Shown piece after piece: positions 33,822-42,657 of a stretch of DNA of 64,000 nucleotides (the stretch's first letter is position 1; each line of letters opens with the position of its first letter). This stretch comes from Brooklawnia sp937867175 (GTDB lineage: Bacteria; Actinomycetota; Actinomycetes; Propionibacteriales; Propionibacteriaceae). The stretch spans positions 1-64,000 of the forward strand of contig DAISIR010000005.1 of the NCBI GenBank assembly GCA_036821905.1, given 5' to 3'. Below the pieces are notes generated by a model, which saw nothing but the letters and a program-made list of their open reading frames with translations, was not told where the DNA came from and searched no databases. A program made the position numbers and the translations under genes.

Positions 33822-33860
33822 TGGGCCCCTCGCGGCCGGCTCGGGTCGGTTCGGGGCCCA
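33822..33860. terminator. Candidate bidirectional terminator after lpd
   Basis: The inverted repeat TGGGCCCC / GGGGCCCA (8 bp, 23-base loop that is itself GC-rich) lies between the convergent lpd and D12-class methylase genes. The long loop makes this a moderate candidate. Confidence 0.45.
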
Positions 33861-33871
33861 GACAGCCAACC

Positions 33872-34936
33872 TCACCGTGCCACCACCACATACTCGACGG
33901 CTTCCCTTCGAGCAGCCCTGCTGTGGGTGCCGAAGTGATAGCGATGCGGGAGCTCGACGACCTCGGGCGCTGTGCCCTTCACATCACGAAGCATGCCGAC
34001 AAGCGCCTCCAAGTCGGGCACGGCGTTCGAGCCGTACGAGAGCACGATGGTGGAGTCTCGGAACTGCTCGAACATGGCTGCCAATGCCGACACGATGGTG
34101 CGTTTCGAACCGAAGGCAGTAGGACGCTTGGGGAGCTTGCGCGTCGTGGTCCCTTTCATGACTGCGGCGGTCCCGCCCTGCCAGTAGTCAGACAACCCCT
34201 CCAAGAACCAATAGCGCTTCAGATAGTCGTTGTCGTCACGCGGGGGTGCGTAGGGAGGGTCGAGGTAGACCAGATCGGCATTCGTCGGTGCCGCACTCAC
34301 GTCGCCCTGCGCTGCAAGACAGCGTTCTCCTTCGAAGACAGCCGAGTTCCACGCGTCCACGCAAGCCACGAACTGTTCTGAAAGGGGCGTGTGCAGCCAG
34401 GCACGCCCATCGTCGTAGCGCAGCCCGGTAACAGTGAAGACGCCACGAGGCTGCTTGCGTGCTGCGGCCAACACGAGTGCGGCCACCGCGAGGTGGCGCT
34501 TCGAACCCGCAAGGCGGTCAATGTGCGACCAAGCAGCGTCCAGGAAGCGCAGGTCTTCAGGTGTGAAAAACAAGCCGTCATATGTGCGGCTGATGAAGTC
34601 GCGGCCGTCACGGTTACCGCCGTCCACGATGAGCCGCACATCCTCGTCCGAGAGCCGTTGTCCCTGATTCGCGCAAGCTGCCTTCGCCAGCGTCACTGGG
34701 AAGTTCAGGTAGTCCCGCGAGGTCACCGCGTACCCCAGAGCCTTCAGAAGGTAAGAGACAACACCCGACCCCGAGAACGGATCGAGCGCGGTCTTGCCGC
34801 CCACCTCTTCGAACACTGAAGCAAGCGTGGGCAGGAGTCGATACTTCGAGCCCATGTAACGCAGGTGCGGGTAGCGATCTGCCTGCACCAACGCGGGCGC
34901 AGACACATCGAGGAAGGGTAACTGCCGCGATGACAT
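33872..34936 (-). CDS. Orphan D12-class (Dam-like) DNA adenine methylase
   Basis: The 354-residue protein is an alpha-class N6-adenine methyltransferase. The N-terminal HLRYMGSKYRLLPTLASVF and SAM-binding ALDPFSGSGVVSYLLKALGY are followed by the catalytic DLVYLDPPYAPPRDDNDY. I chose the ATG at 34936 with GAGG upstream; the longer upstream frame looks non-coding. No restriction endonuclease gene is adjacent, so it is an orphan methylase, possibly left from a phage or a restriction-modification unit. It abuts a decayed gene at 35222-35765 and converges on lpd, which suggests an insertion at this spot. Confidence 0.85.
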   Translation of the reverse strand: MSSRQLPFLDVSAPALVQADRYPHLRYMGSKYRLLPTLASVFEEVGGKTALDPFSGSGVVSYLLKALGYAVTSRDYLNFPVTLAKAACANQGQRLSDEDVRLIVDGGNRDGRDFISRTYDGLFFTPEDLRFLDAAWSHIDRLAGSKRHLAVAALVLAAARKQPRGVFTVTGLRYDDGRAWLHTPLSEQFVACVDAWNSAVFEGERCLAAQGDVSAAPTNADLVYLDPPYAPPRDDNDYLKRYWFLEGLSDYWQGGTAAVMKGTTTRKLPKRPTAFGSKRTIVSALAAMFEQFRDSTIVLSYGSNAVPDLEALVGMLRDVKGTAPEVVELPHRYHFGTHSRAARREAVEYVVVAR

Positions 34937-35221
34937 GGACAACCTCGAACTTTCGCGTGCCACTCTACGACCCGCCACCGACAGGCCATCACAGGCGCGC
35001 AACCCACGCCACGTCGCGGCCCCACGGCACCTCTGCCGGACGACGACAGGCACGCCCGTGTTTCATCGTCGCGCTGCACCACAACAGACCTGGGCCTGAG
35101 ACAACCCCGAGGCCGCCGGGCTTCGTTGTGTCCGGGGCCCTTCCCGGACCATCACAACGACACGAGCTGGAGCGGTACCCGTCTGGCGCGGCAAGCCACC
35201 TCGATCCCGAAGAAGTCCTCC

Positions 35222-35765
35222 AACCAGAACGCCAGGTTCCCGAGCGCGCGGTGGCGTCCGAGAATCCGGCGCTGGCGGTCCTGGTGCCGTATGTCGCAGA
35301 GGACACCCGGTTCCGGGTGCTCACCCTCAGCGCTGACAGTGTCCGCTTGTTGGAGGGCACCATCAATTCCTTGGGTGAGGCGGACCTCGGCCCGATCCCC
35401 GCCGACTGCGACAGCATCTTCGGCCACGTCGAGAATCAGGAGCATCTGCAACACTCCTCGTCCCGCGACGGTTCGCCGTACCACGGCCATGCCAGCGACG
35501 TGTGCGCGACACCAAACGCCTGCCGCTGGACCTCGCGACCGAACGCATCAACGAGGCTTGGGCCAAGGACCAGGCGCTGCTGGACACCCACGACATCATC
35601 CGGGCCGCGGGTGAGGGCCGGGTCGACTCACCGTTCCTCACTGCAGGAGCCGTCACGGCCGATCCACGCCTCGAGCAGGCGGTCCGGCTAACCTTGCAAA
35701 TGGGCGGTGAGGTGCATGCCCTGGCCGATGGTGACCGTCTGGCAGCAGCGCTGCTGCGTTACTGA
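35222..35765 (+). pseudogene. Decayed baeRF-family (archaeo-eukaryotic release-factor-like) gene
   Basis: The first part of the coding trace gives LVPYVAEDTRFRVLTLSADS, then VRLLEGTINS and DGSPYHGHASD, which resembles bacterial baeRF3-type proteins. After about 35500 the trace moves to another frame (from about 35502) with the family's C-terminal part, ending GGEVHALADGDRLAAALLRY before the stop at 35765. Intact members have about 350-400 residues; here the N-terminus is missing, a middle portion is deleted, and the frame changes. About 285 bases between the methylase start (34936) and this trace hold no gene I recognise. Function of the family is uncertain (ribosome-associated hydrolase suspected). 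Confidence 0.55.
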
Positions 35766-35774
35766 GGAGCAAAG

Positions 35775-36764
35775 ATGACCTTGCCCGACTTGGTGGTCTG
35801 TGGTTTCGACGATTCGCCGCAGTCTCTGACCGCGGCCCGCTGGGCAGCCGACTGGTGCACCCGGCTGCACATGAGACTGCGTCTGCTCGCGGTAAGTGGG
35901 ACGGTGGGCACCGCCAGCCGTGACATCAGCCGAGGCCGTCTCGCAGAACCAGCCGATCAGCAGGCCGAGTTGTCGGCGCGGCTCGAACTGGTGCGGGCCG
36001 GTCTCACCGAAAGCCACCCGACACTGTCGATCGACAGCGTCGTGCTGGGCGGCCTGCCGGCCGATCAACTGATTGAGGCCTCCCGGGCCGGTGCGCTGTT
36101 GGTGCTCGGCACACGCGGTCTGGGCCCGGCGCTGTCGAGCCTGCTCGGGGGTGTGGCCGAGGACGTGGTGACCCGCGCCCCGGGACCGGTCGTGGTGGTA
36201 CCCAGCACCCTGACCAGGGCGCGCGAGCACGTGATCACCCTCGGCATCGACCCGCAAGGGCCGAGCTTCGAGGCCGCTCGATTCGCCCTCGAAGCCGCCG
36301 AGCGGATGGCGGTCGGCCTGCGCGTGGTGGCGTGCGTCGAGGCGGGGGAGTCACCCGACCGTGCTGCCATGATGCTCGACGACAGTTTGGCCACGGCGAT
36401 CGGTGACCACTCCGATCTCCCGATCGACCAGCGGGTGGTTCGGGGCCGTTCGCACGAGGTACTTGCCGAGGCGGCTGCCGGCACCGAACTGTTGGTCGTC
36501 GGCAGCCGGGGCAGGAGCGGCCTGACCGGGCTGTTGCTTGGGTCCACCAGTCGCCGCGTCGTGCGCGAGGCCAGCGTCCCGACCGTGGTGGTGAAGCCTG
36601 GCCAAGAGCAGGGATCATCCGCGCCGCTGTGCGGAGTTGAGGGCATTGGTCCGACGCGCTCCCAGGGAGGAACCGTGACCGGGGCAACACTGAGTGAACT
36701 GCGTGCCCAACTCGTCGACGGGAACGACCCCACCCTTGTGAGTTGTTCGACACGTCCTACCTAG
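35775..36764 (+). CDS. Universal stress protein, tandem UspA domains
   Basis: The protein has two UspA domains: VVCGFDDSPQSLTAARWA at the N-terminus and a second beginning VITLGIDPQG, with the ATP-binding loop LLVVGSRGRSGLTGLLLGS near residue 245. The recognisable domain ends at VVVKPGQEQ (about residue 278). The remaining 50 residues to the stop at 36764 include the GTG start and N-terminus of the decayed pyruvate-kinase-like gene read in the same frame, so the original USP stop has been lost or the two are joined. It follows the baeRF-like remnant by 9 bp. Confidence 0.88.
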   Translation: MTLPDLVVCGFDDSPQSLTAARWAADWCTRLHMRLRLLAVSGTVGTASRDISRGRLAEPADQQAELSARLELVRAGLTESHPTLSIDSVVLGGLPADQLIEASRAGALLVLGTRGLGPALSSLLGGVAEDVVTRAPGPVVVVPSTLTRAREHVITLGIDPQGPSFEAARFALEAAERMAVGLRVVACVEAGESPDRAAMMLDDSLATAIGDHSDLPIDQRVVRGRSHEVLAEAAAGTELLVVGSRGRSGLTGLLLGSTSRRVVREASVPTVVVKPGQEQGSSAPLCGVEGIGPTRSQGGTVTGATLSELRAQLVDGNDPTLVSCSTRPT

Positions 36765-37534
36765 TCACTGGTAGTGAGGTGGCAGTCAGCGGGCCCGACG
36801 GTGCTGTCGATCACGTCCGAATCGCGCGACTTGCCGCCATCGAACACCGCATCCGGATCCATCGCGGCGACGACCTGATCGTCACAGCCGACCTGACTGC
36901 CGCCGACCCGATGGCCGAACCGGTACGGATCGGCTACTCCCTGCCCGAGGTACTTGATCGCGTCCAAGTTGGCGACCGCGTCTACTTCGACGACGGCGAA
37001 TTCGGTGGCCGCGTCATCGCGAAGACAACAGGCGAACTCCGCGTCCAGATCGACCAGATCGACGACGCTGGCGCCTGGCTACGCGCCGAGAAGGGCATCA
37101 ACCTGCCTGATTCCGACCTCGGCCTGTCGGGTCTGACCGAAGACGATCGGGCGGTGCTGCCCTTCATCGTGGAACATGCCGACGGTGTGGAGATGTCGTT
37201 CGTCAACACCGCAGACGACCTAGCGGTGGAGGCGGGGTTCGCCCGGATGGGTGAACTCCAGGAAGAGATCATGTGGCTCTGCGAGGCTGCTCACGTGCCG
37301 GTGATCTGGGCCACCCAAGTGCTGGAGAACCTGGCGAAGTCCGGACGCCCGTCTCGCGCCGAAGTGACCGACGCCGCACTATCAGTGCGTTCCGAGGGCG
37401 TGATGGTGAACAAGGGGCCGTTTCTCCTGGATGCGGTGAGCTTCCTGGACCACCTGCTGACCCGGATGTCCGACCACCTCGACAAGAAGAGCCCGCTGCT
37501 GCGGCGGCTCCGGCTGGGTGGCGGCAGTGACTAG
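36675..37534 (+). pseudogene. Pyruvate-kinase-like gene with frameshift and loss of the active-site segment
   Basis: A GTG at 36675 with AGGGAGGAACC upstream starts a likely original frame (VTGATLSELRAQL) that hits a stop at 36764. The rest resumes in another frame from about 36743: a lid-domain-like part, then KGINLPDSDLGLSGLTEDD and GVEMSFVNTADD, then jumps directly to LAVEAGFARMGELQEEIMWL, VPVIWATQVLENLAKSG and SRAEVTDAA. Pyruvate-kinase-like proteins normally have about 50 residues between the last two blocks, including the catalytic Lys and the metal-binding Glu of a KIE motif and the Asp of ARGD. Those residues are absent, so the product cannot work as pyruvate kinase. Confidence 0.7.
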
Positions 37535-37581
37535 GCCGCGCGTGACCCGGTTCGGTTGAGTCCGCGGGATAGCGTTGGGCT

Positions 37582-40392
37582 GTGGCCCACATCCTTCAGA
37601 TTGATCCGATCACCAGTTCAGCGGATGACGTGGCCGAAGCCCTGGGGGCTGATCCGGAGCACGGTCTCAGTTCGGCGGAGGCCGCCCGGCGGCTCGCCGA
37701 ACAAGGCCGCAACGAACTGCGGGGCAAACCGCCGACACCCAAGTGGAGGCGATTCGTCGAGCAGTTCAATTCGCCCCTGATCTACCTGCTGCTTGCCGCC
37801 ATAGTCGTTTCTGCAATCGCCTGGGCGCTGGATGCCAGTCCGGACGCCGGGGCCGTGCCGGTGGACGCCATGGTGATTGCCCTCATTGTGCTGCTGAACG
37901 CCGTCCTCGGCTACGTCCAGGAGGCCAAGGCCGCCGACGCGGTGGCCGCCTTGCAGGCGATGACCAAGGCGCATTCGCTCGTCCTGCGAGATGACAGGCG
38001 CATCGAAATCACGTCTTCGGAGTTGGTGGTGGGCGACATCCTCGTGCTGGAGGAGGGCGACGAGGTCGGCGCTGACGGACGTCTGATCTTCTCGTCGGCC
38101 CTGCGTATCGCCGAGGCCTCGCTGACCGGCGAGTCTGAACCGGTCTCGAAGGAACCCGAAGCGCTGTCCGGCGAGGTGGCACTGGGCGACCGGACGAACA
38201 TGGTGCACAGAGGCACCGCGGTCACTCAGGGCGTCGGACGTGTGGTGGTGACACATACCGGCATGGACACCGAGATGGGTGCCATTGCCGCCATGCTCGA
38301 CAGCACCGAGGAAGAGCCCTCCCCACTGACCAAAGAGGTCGAGTACCTGGGCAAGGTGCTGGGTATTGCGGTCATCTTCATTGCGGCCATCGTCATGGCC
38401 ACCTCGATCTTGATGTCGCCCAACCGTGACCTCCCCGCGGTCATCGCTGCCCTCATCTTGGCGGTGTCGTTGGCGGTCGCGGCGGTGCCTGAAGGGCTGG
38501 CGGCGATCCTGACTGTCGTGCTGTCCCTGGGCACCCAGCGCATGGCGGCGCAGAACGCCATCGTCAAGGACCTCAGCTCGGTCGAGACGTTGGGTTCGGC
38601 ATCGGTGATCGCGTCCGACAAGACCGGGACGTTGACCCGCAATGAGATGACCCTCCAGAAGGTCGTGACGGCCAGCGGTGAGGTAGAGATCAGCGGGGTC
38701 GGTTACAGCCCGGAAGGCGGCGTCACGCAGTCCGGCAAGCCGCTTGCGGCTGACGTGCTGAGCGAGGCGCAGGTTGCCCTGCGGGGTGGCTCGATCGCCA
38801 ACGACGCCAGCCTCGACCGCGATGAGGAAGGCCTCTGGCAGATCCAAGGGGATCCGACAGAGGCCGCCTTCCTGGTGGCGGCCCACAAGATAGAGGGCGT
38901 CATCTCCGACATCAGGGCCTACGAACGGCTGGGTGAGGTGCCGTTCACCAGCGCCCGCAAGATGATGTCGGTGGTCGGCGAGCTGCCGGACGCGGGCACC
39001 GTGATGTATACGAAGGGTGCCCCGGACGTCTTGTTGTCCAGCTGCAGCTCGGTCTTGGTGGGCGAGAAAGAAGTAGCGCTGGACGACGCGCGGCGTGCCC
39101 GGATCCTGGCAGAGACCGAACGGCTGGCCGGACAGGCCTACCGGACCTTGGCGGTCGCCTACCGCGAGCTGTCGAGCGTTGATGAATTGGGCGACGAGTT
39201 CGACGAGGACGACGAGTCCGACCTTTGCTTCGTCGGCATCGTCGCCATGATCGACCCGCCGCGCACCGAGGCATCCGACGCCATCGCAGAGGCGCACCGG
39301 GCGGGCATCCGCGTCCTCATGATCACCGGCGACCACCCCGCCACGGCAGCGAGGATCGCGTCCGATCTGGGCATCGTGGAATCCGACACGAGAGCGCTCA
39401 CCGGCAGCGAGATCGACAAGATGGATGACGCGCAGTTCGACCAGGCGGTCCGCGACTTTTCGGTTTTCGCGCGGGTCTCCCCGAAGCACAAGATGCGGAT
39501 CGTCGGCACGCTCCAGGCACAGGGGGAGATCGTCGCGATGACCGGCGACGGGGTGAACGATGCCCCGGCCCTGAAGGCCGCCGACATAGGCGTCGCCATG
39601 GGTATCACCGGTACCGAGGTGACCAAGGAGGCCGCCAACATGGTGCTGGCCGACGACAACTTCGCCACCATCGTGGCCGCCGTCAAGCAGGGCCGCATCA
39701 TCTTCGACAACATCCGCAAGTTCCTGCGGTTCCTGCTCAGCTCGAACATGGGTGAGGTGATCACCGTCTTCTTCGGTACGCTGCTGGCCGGCGTGCTGGG
39801 GCTGCGACTGGCAGACGGCACGATCGTAGCCCCGCTACTTGCCACCCAGATCCTGTGGATCAACCTGCTGACCGACTCGGCGCCCGCTTTGGCGATGGGG
39901 GTCGATCCGGCGGTTGACGACGTGATGGCCCGAAAGCCACGCAATGTCACCGAGCGCGTCATCACCAAGCACATGGGGGTCCGGGTTCTGGTTCTCGGCG
40001 CAGTAATGGGCGCCTCCACCTTGTTCGTACTCGACTGGTTCCTGCCGGGCGGACTGTTCGATGGCTCGCAGAGCGTTGAGCTGGCCCGCACCGCGGCCTT
40101 CACGACGTTGGTGCTAGCCCAGCTGTTCAACGCGTTCAACTCGCGCTCTGCCTACAACAGCGCCTTCAAGGATGCGTTCTCCAACCACTGGCTGTGGTGG
40201 GCCGTTCTGCTCGCAGTCGCGCTACAGGTCCTCGTGGTGCAGGTGCCGTTCCTCCAAGGGGCCTTCGGCACCACCGCCATGACCTTGAAGCAGTGGCTGA
40301 TCTGTGCGGCGGTCGCGTCCTGCGTCTTGTGGGCCCAGGAGGCGCACAAGCTGATCCTGCGCGCTCGCGGCCGCTCCGACATCGACGAGTAG
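37582..40392 (+). CDS. P-type cation-transporting ATPase (P2, Ca2+-ATPase-like)
   Basis: The 936-residue membrane pump has an N-terminal cation-ATPase domain (GLSSAEAARRLAEQGRNEL), the actuator motif LTGESEPVSKEP, the helix-4 segment AVAAVPEGLAAILTVVLSLG, the phosphorylation motif SDKTGTLTRNEM (Asp346), nucleotide-binding KGAPDVLLSSCSS, and the hinge MTGDGVNDAPALKAADIG. About ten membrane helices are visible. PEGL in helix 4 and the overall layout fit P2-type (Ca2+, or Na+/K+-like) pumps and not heavy-metal P1B pumps, which have CPx. Start is a GTG at 37582. It stands alone. Confidence 0.92.
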   Translation: MAHILQIDPITSSADDVAEALGADPEHGLSSAEAARRLAEQGRNELRGKPPTPKWRRFVEQFNSPLIYLLLAAIVVSAIAWALDASPDAGAVPVDAMVIALIVLLNAVLGYVQEAKAADAVAALQAMTKAHSLVLRDDRRIEITSSELVVGDILVLEEGDEVGADGRLIFSSALRIAEASLTGESEPVSKEPEALSGEVALGDRTNMVHRGTAVTQGVGRVVVTHTGMDTEMGAIAAMLDSTEEEPSPLTKEVEYLGKVLGIAVIFIAAIVMATSILMSPNRDLPAVIAALILAVSLAVAAVPEGLAAILTVVLSLGTQRMAAQNAIVKDLSSVETLGSASVIASDKTGTLTRNEMTLQKVVTASGEVEISGVGYSPEGGVTQSGKPLAADVLSEAQVALRGGSIANDASLDRDEEGLWQIQGDPTEAAFLVAAHKIEGVISDIRAYERLGEVPFTSARKMMSVVGELPDAGTVMYTKGAPDVLLSSCSSVLVGEKEVALDDARRARILAETERLAGQAYRTLAVAYRELSSVDELGDEFDEDDESDLCFVGIVAMIDPPRTEASDAIAEAHRAGIRVLMITGDHPATAARIASDLGIVESDTRALTGSEIDKMDDAQFDQAVRDFSVFARVSPKHKMRIVGTLQAQGEIVAMTGDGVNDAPALKAADIGVAMGITGTEVTKEAANMVLADDNFATIVAAVKQGRIIFDNIRKFLRFLLSSNMGEVITVFFGTLLAGVLGLRLADGTIVAPLLATQILWINLLTDSAPALAMGVDPAVDDVMARKPRNVTERVITKHMGVRVLVLGAVMGASTLFVLDWFLPGGLFDGSQSVELARTAAFTTLVLAQLFNAFNSRSAYNSAFKDAFSNHWLWWAVLLAVALQVLVVQVPFLQGAFGTTAMTLKQWLICAAVASCVLWAQEAHKLILRARGRSDIDE

Positions 40393-40530
40393 CCGCTGGC
40401 GCCGCTGCCCTGCGGGGCTCGGTAACACCTTCGTTACGACATTGTTGGTCGTCTGAGACGCCTCGGCGCTGATTGCGCCTGCGTAATAGTCTTCGGGCAC
40501 AACTGATCGATTGATCGAAAGAGGTTTTTA

Positions 40531-41703
40531 ATGAAGCGCAGGTTCGCCGCCATCGCGGCCGCTGCACTGTCGCTGTCGCTGCTGGCCGGTTGCGGCAGTA
40601 GCGGCTCCGGCACGTCAGGTTCCAGTGCGGACACCGTCAAGGTTGGCCTCAACTACGAACTCTCGGGGCCGGTCGCCACCTACGGTGACGCCAGCGTCAA
40701 GGGCATCCAGATGGCCGTCGAAGAGATCAACGCCGCCGGCGGGGTCAACGGCAAGCAGATCGAAATCGTCAAGTACGACAACAAGTCCGAGCCGGCCGAG
40801 GCCACCACCTTGGCCACCAAGTTGATGACCAACGACAAGGTCGTCTCGGTCATCGGCCCGGCCACCTCAGGATCGTTCAAGGCGACCATTCCGGTCGCCA
40901 ACCAGAACAAGGTCCCTGTGGTCTCGGGTTCGGCCACTGCTGACGATCTGCTGGTGCAGAACGGCGTCCTGCAGGAGTTCGCTTTCCGCACCTGCTTCTC
41001 AGACTCGTACCAGGGCACTGCCATGGCCAACTTCGCCACCCAGAGCCTGTCTGCGAAGACCGCGGTGATTCTGAAGGACACCTCCTCCGACTACGCGAAG
41101 GGGCTGGCGGACAACTTCGCCAAGCAGTTCACCGCCAACGGTGGCACCATCGTGGCCGAGGAAGGCTATGTCGCCGGTGAGACCGAGTTCAACCCGATCG
41201 TGACCCGCATCAAGGGCCAGTCCTTCGACGTGATGTACGTTCCCGGCTACTACAACGAGGTCGGTCTGATCATCAAGCAGGCTCGTGATCAGGGCATCGA
41301 CCAGCCGATTCTGGGTGGCGACGGCTTCGACTCTCCTGGTCTGCTGGAGAAGGCAGGGGCGGCGGCCTTGAACCAGGTCTACTTCACCAACCACTACTCG
41401 TCGCTGGACCAAGATCCGACGGTGCAGGACTTCATCAAGGCGTTCAAGGACAAGTACGGTGAAGAGCCGAATGCGTTCCACGCCCTGGGCTATGACACCG
41501 CCTACTTCGTCGCGGATGCAATCAAGCGCGCCAGTGAACCAACCGGCGAGGCGATTCAGCAGGCGATGGCCTCGACAACCGACTTCTCCGGGGTGACGGG
41601 CACCTTCAGTATCGATCCCGAGACCCACGAGCCGGTCAAGTCCGCCGTGGTCATCGGGCTGAAGGACGGCGTCCAGGTTTCGGCCGAGCGGTCGTCTCGC
41701 TGA
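40531..41703 (+). CDS. livK: Branched-chain amino-acid ABC transporter substrate-binding lipoprotein
   Basis: The 390-residue lipoprotein has a signal peptide with lipobox LLAGC (Cys21), a Ser/Gly-rich linker, and the periplasmic-binding-protein type 1 fold of the LivJ/LivK family (VKVGLNYELSGPVATYGDAS, GVNGKQIEIVKYDNKSEP, VIGPATSGSFKATIPVA). It delivers leucine, isoleucine, valine or related amino acids to the permeases that follow. A 9-bp-stem hairpin lies 10 bp after its stop, before livH, a position typical for boosting the binding protein over the membrane parts. Ribosome binding site is AGAGG. Confidence 0.93.
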   Translation: MKRRFAAIAAAALSLSLLAGCGSSGSGTSGSSADTVKVGLNYELSGPVATYGDASVKGIQMAVEEINAAGGVNGKQIEIVKYDNKSEPAEATTLATKLMTNDKVVSVIGPATSGSFKATIPVANQNKVPVVSGSATADDLLVQNGVLQEFAFRTCFSDSYQGTAMANFATQSLSAKTAVILKDTSSDYAKGLADNFAKQFTANGGTIVAEEGYVAGETEFNPIVTRIKGQSFDVMYVPGYYNEVGLIIKQARDQGIDQPILGGDGFDSPGLLEKAGAAALNQVYFTNHYSSLDQDPTVQDFIKAFKDKYGEEPNAFHALGYDTAYFVADAIKRASEPTGEAIQQAMASTTDFSGVTGTFSIDPETHEPVKSAVVIGLKDGVQVSAERSSR

Positions 41704-41713
41704 CCTATCCTCA

Positions 41714-41746
41714 GGTGGGGTGGGAGGTAGGTCCTCTCACCCCACC
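41714..41746 (+). terminator. Intercistronic hairpin between livK and livH
   Basis: GGTGGGGTG (41714-41722) pairs perfectly with CACCCCACC (41738-41746) around a 15-base loop that can partly pair. Being inside an operon it more likely acts as a partial terminator or an mRNA-stabilising 3' end for livK than as a complete terminator. Confidence 0.6.
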
Positions 41747-41772
41747 ATCGGTGTCCTGATCAGGAAGCAGAG

Positions 41773-42657
41773 ATGGAACAGTTCCTCCAACAGGTGGTCA
41801 ACGGCTTGTCGATCGGCAGCATCTACGCCCTCATCGCGCTGGGCTACACGATGGTCTACGGCATCATCCAACTGATCAACTTCGCCCACGGCGACGTCTA
41901 CATGGTGGGGGCCTATGTGGGCTACGCCAGCATGTCCTTCCTCGGTCTGGACTTCTTCACCTCGTTGCTGGTCGCGATGGCCGCCTGCACCGTGCTAGGG
42001 GTCATCATTGAGCGGGTGGCCTACAAGCCACTGCGCAACTCCACCCGGATCGCCGTGCTGATCACCGCCATCGGCGTCTCGCTGCTGTTGGAGTACACGA
42101 TGATGTACTTCGTGGGCCCCGAGCACCGCGCCTATCCGGCACTGCCGGGGTTCATGTCGCACACCTTCCACTTCGGGGAGGTGGTCATCACCATGCTGCA
42201 GATCATGATCGTCACGATCTCGATCGTGTTGATGATCGTGCTGCAGTTCATCGTCCGACGCACTCGGCTGGGCAAGGCGATGCGGGCCGTCTCCCAAGAC
42301 CGCGACGCCGCCCAGTTGATGGGTATCAGCGTCGACAACACCATCTCGTTCACCTTTGCGCTCGGCTCGGCGTTGGCCGGCGCGGCAGGGGTGCTGGTGG
42401 GGGTCTACTACAACTCGGTCAATCCGCTGATGGGGATCCTGCCCGGCCTGAAGGCCTTCGTCGCCGCAGTGCTGGGTGGTATCGGGCTGATCCCCGGCGC
42501 CCTGCTCGGTGGCTACGTGATCGGCGCCACCGAGACGTTCGTGGCCAGCATCGGCTTCTCGATGCTGCGGGACGCGGTCGTCTTCGCCCTGCTGATCATC
42601 GTGCTGATCTTCAAGCCCAGCGGACTGCTCGGCAAGAACGTGCGGGAGAAGGTCTGA
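41773..42657 (+). CDS. livH: Branched-chain amino-acid ABC transporter permease LivH
   Basis: The 294-residue permease has about eight hydrophobic helices and LivH-type signatures: LSIGSIYALIALGYTMVYGI and INFAHGDVYMVGAYVGY near the N-terminus, MRAVSQDRDAAQLMGISVDN as the cytoplasmic coupling loop, and LKAFVAAVLGGIGLIPGALL near the end. It pairs with LivM in the membrane. The stop codon overlaps the livM ATG by one base. Confidence 0.94.
   Translation: MEQFLQQVVNGLSIGSIYALIALGYTMVYGIIQLINFAHGDVYMVGAYVGYASMSFLGLDFFTSLLVAMAACTVLGVIIERVAYKPLRNSTRIAVLITAIGVSLLLEYTMMYFVGPEHRAYPALPGFMSHTFHFGEVVITMLQIMIVTISIVLMIVLQFIVRRTRLGKAMRAVSQDRDAAQLMGISVDNTISFTFALGSALAGAAGVLVGVYYNSVNPLMGILPGLKAFVAAVLGGIGLIPGALLGGYVIGATETFVASIGFSMLRDAVVFALLIIVLIFKPSGLLGKNVREKV

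Noticed and set aside
37618..39489. A 623-codon minus-strand frame inside the P-type ATPase gene
   Set aside because: It is antisense to a gene with all the P-type signature motifs and is His/Arg/Gly-rich without domain features.
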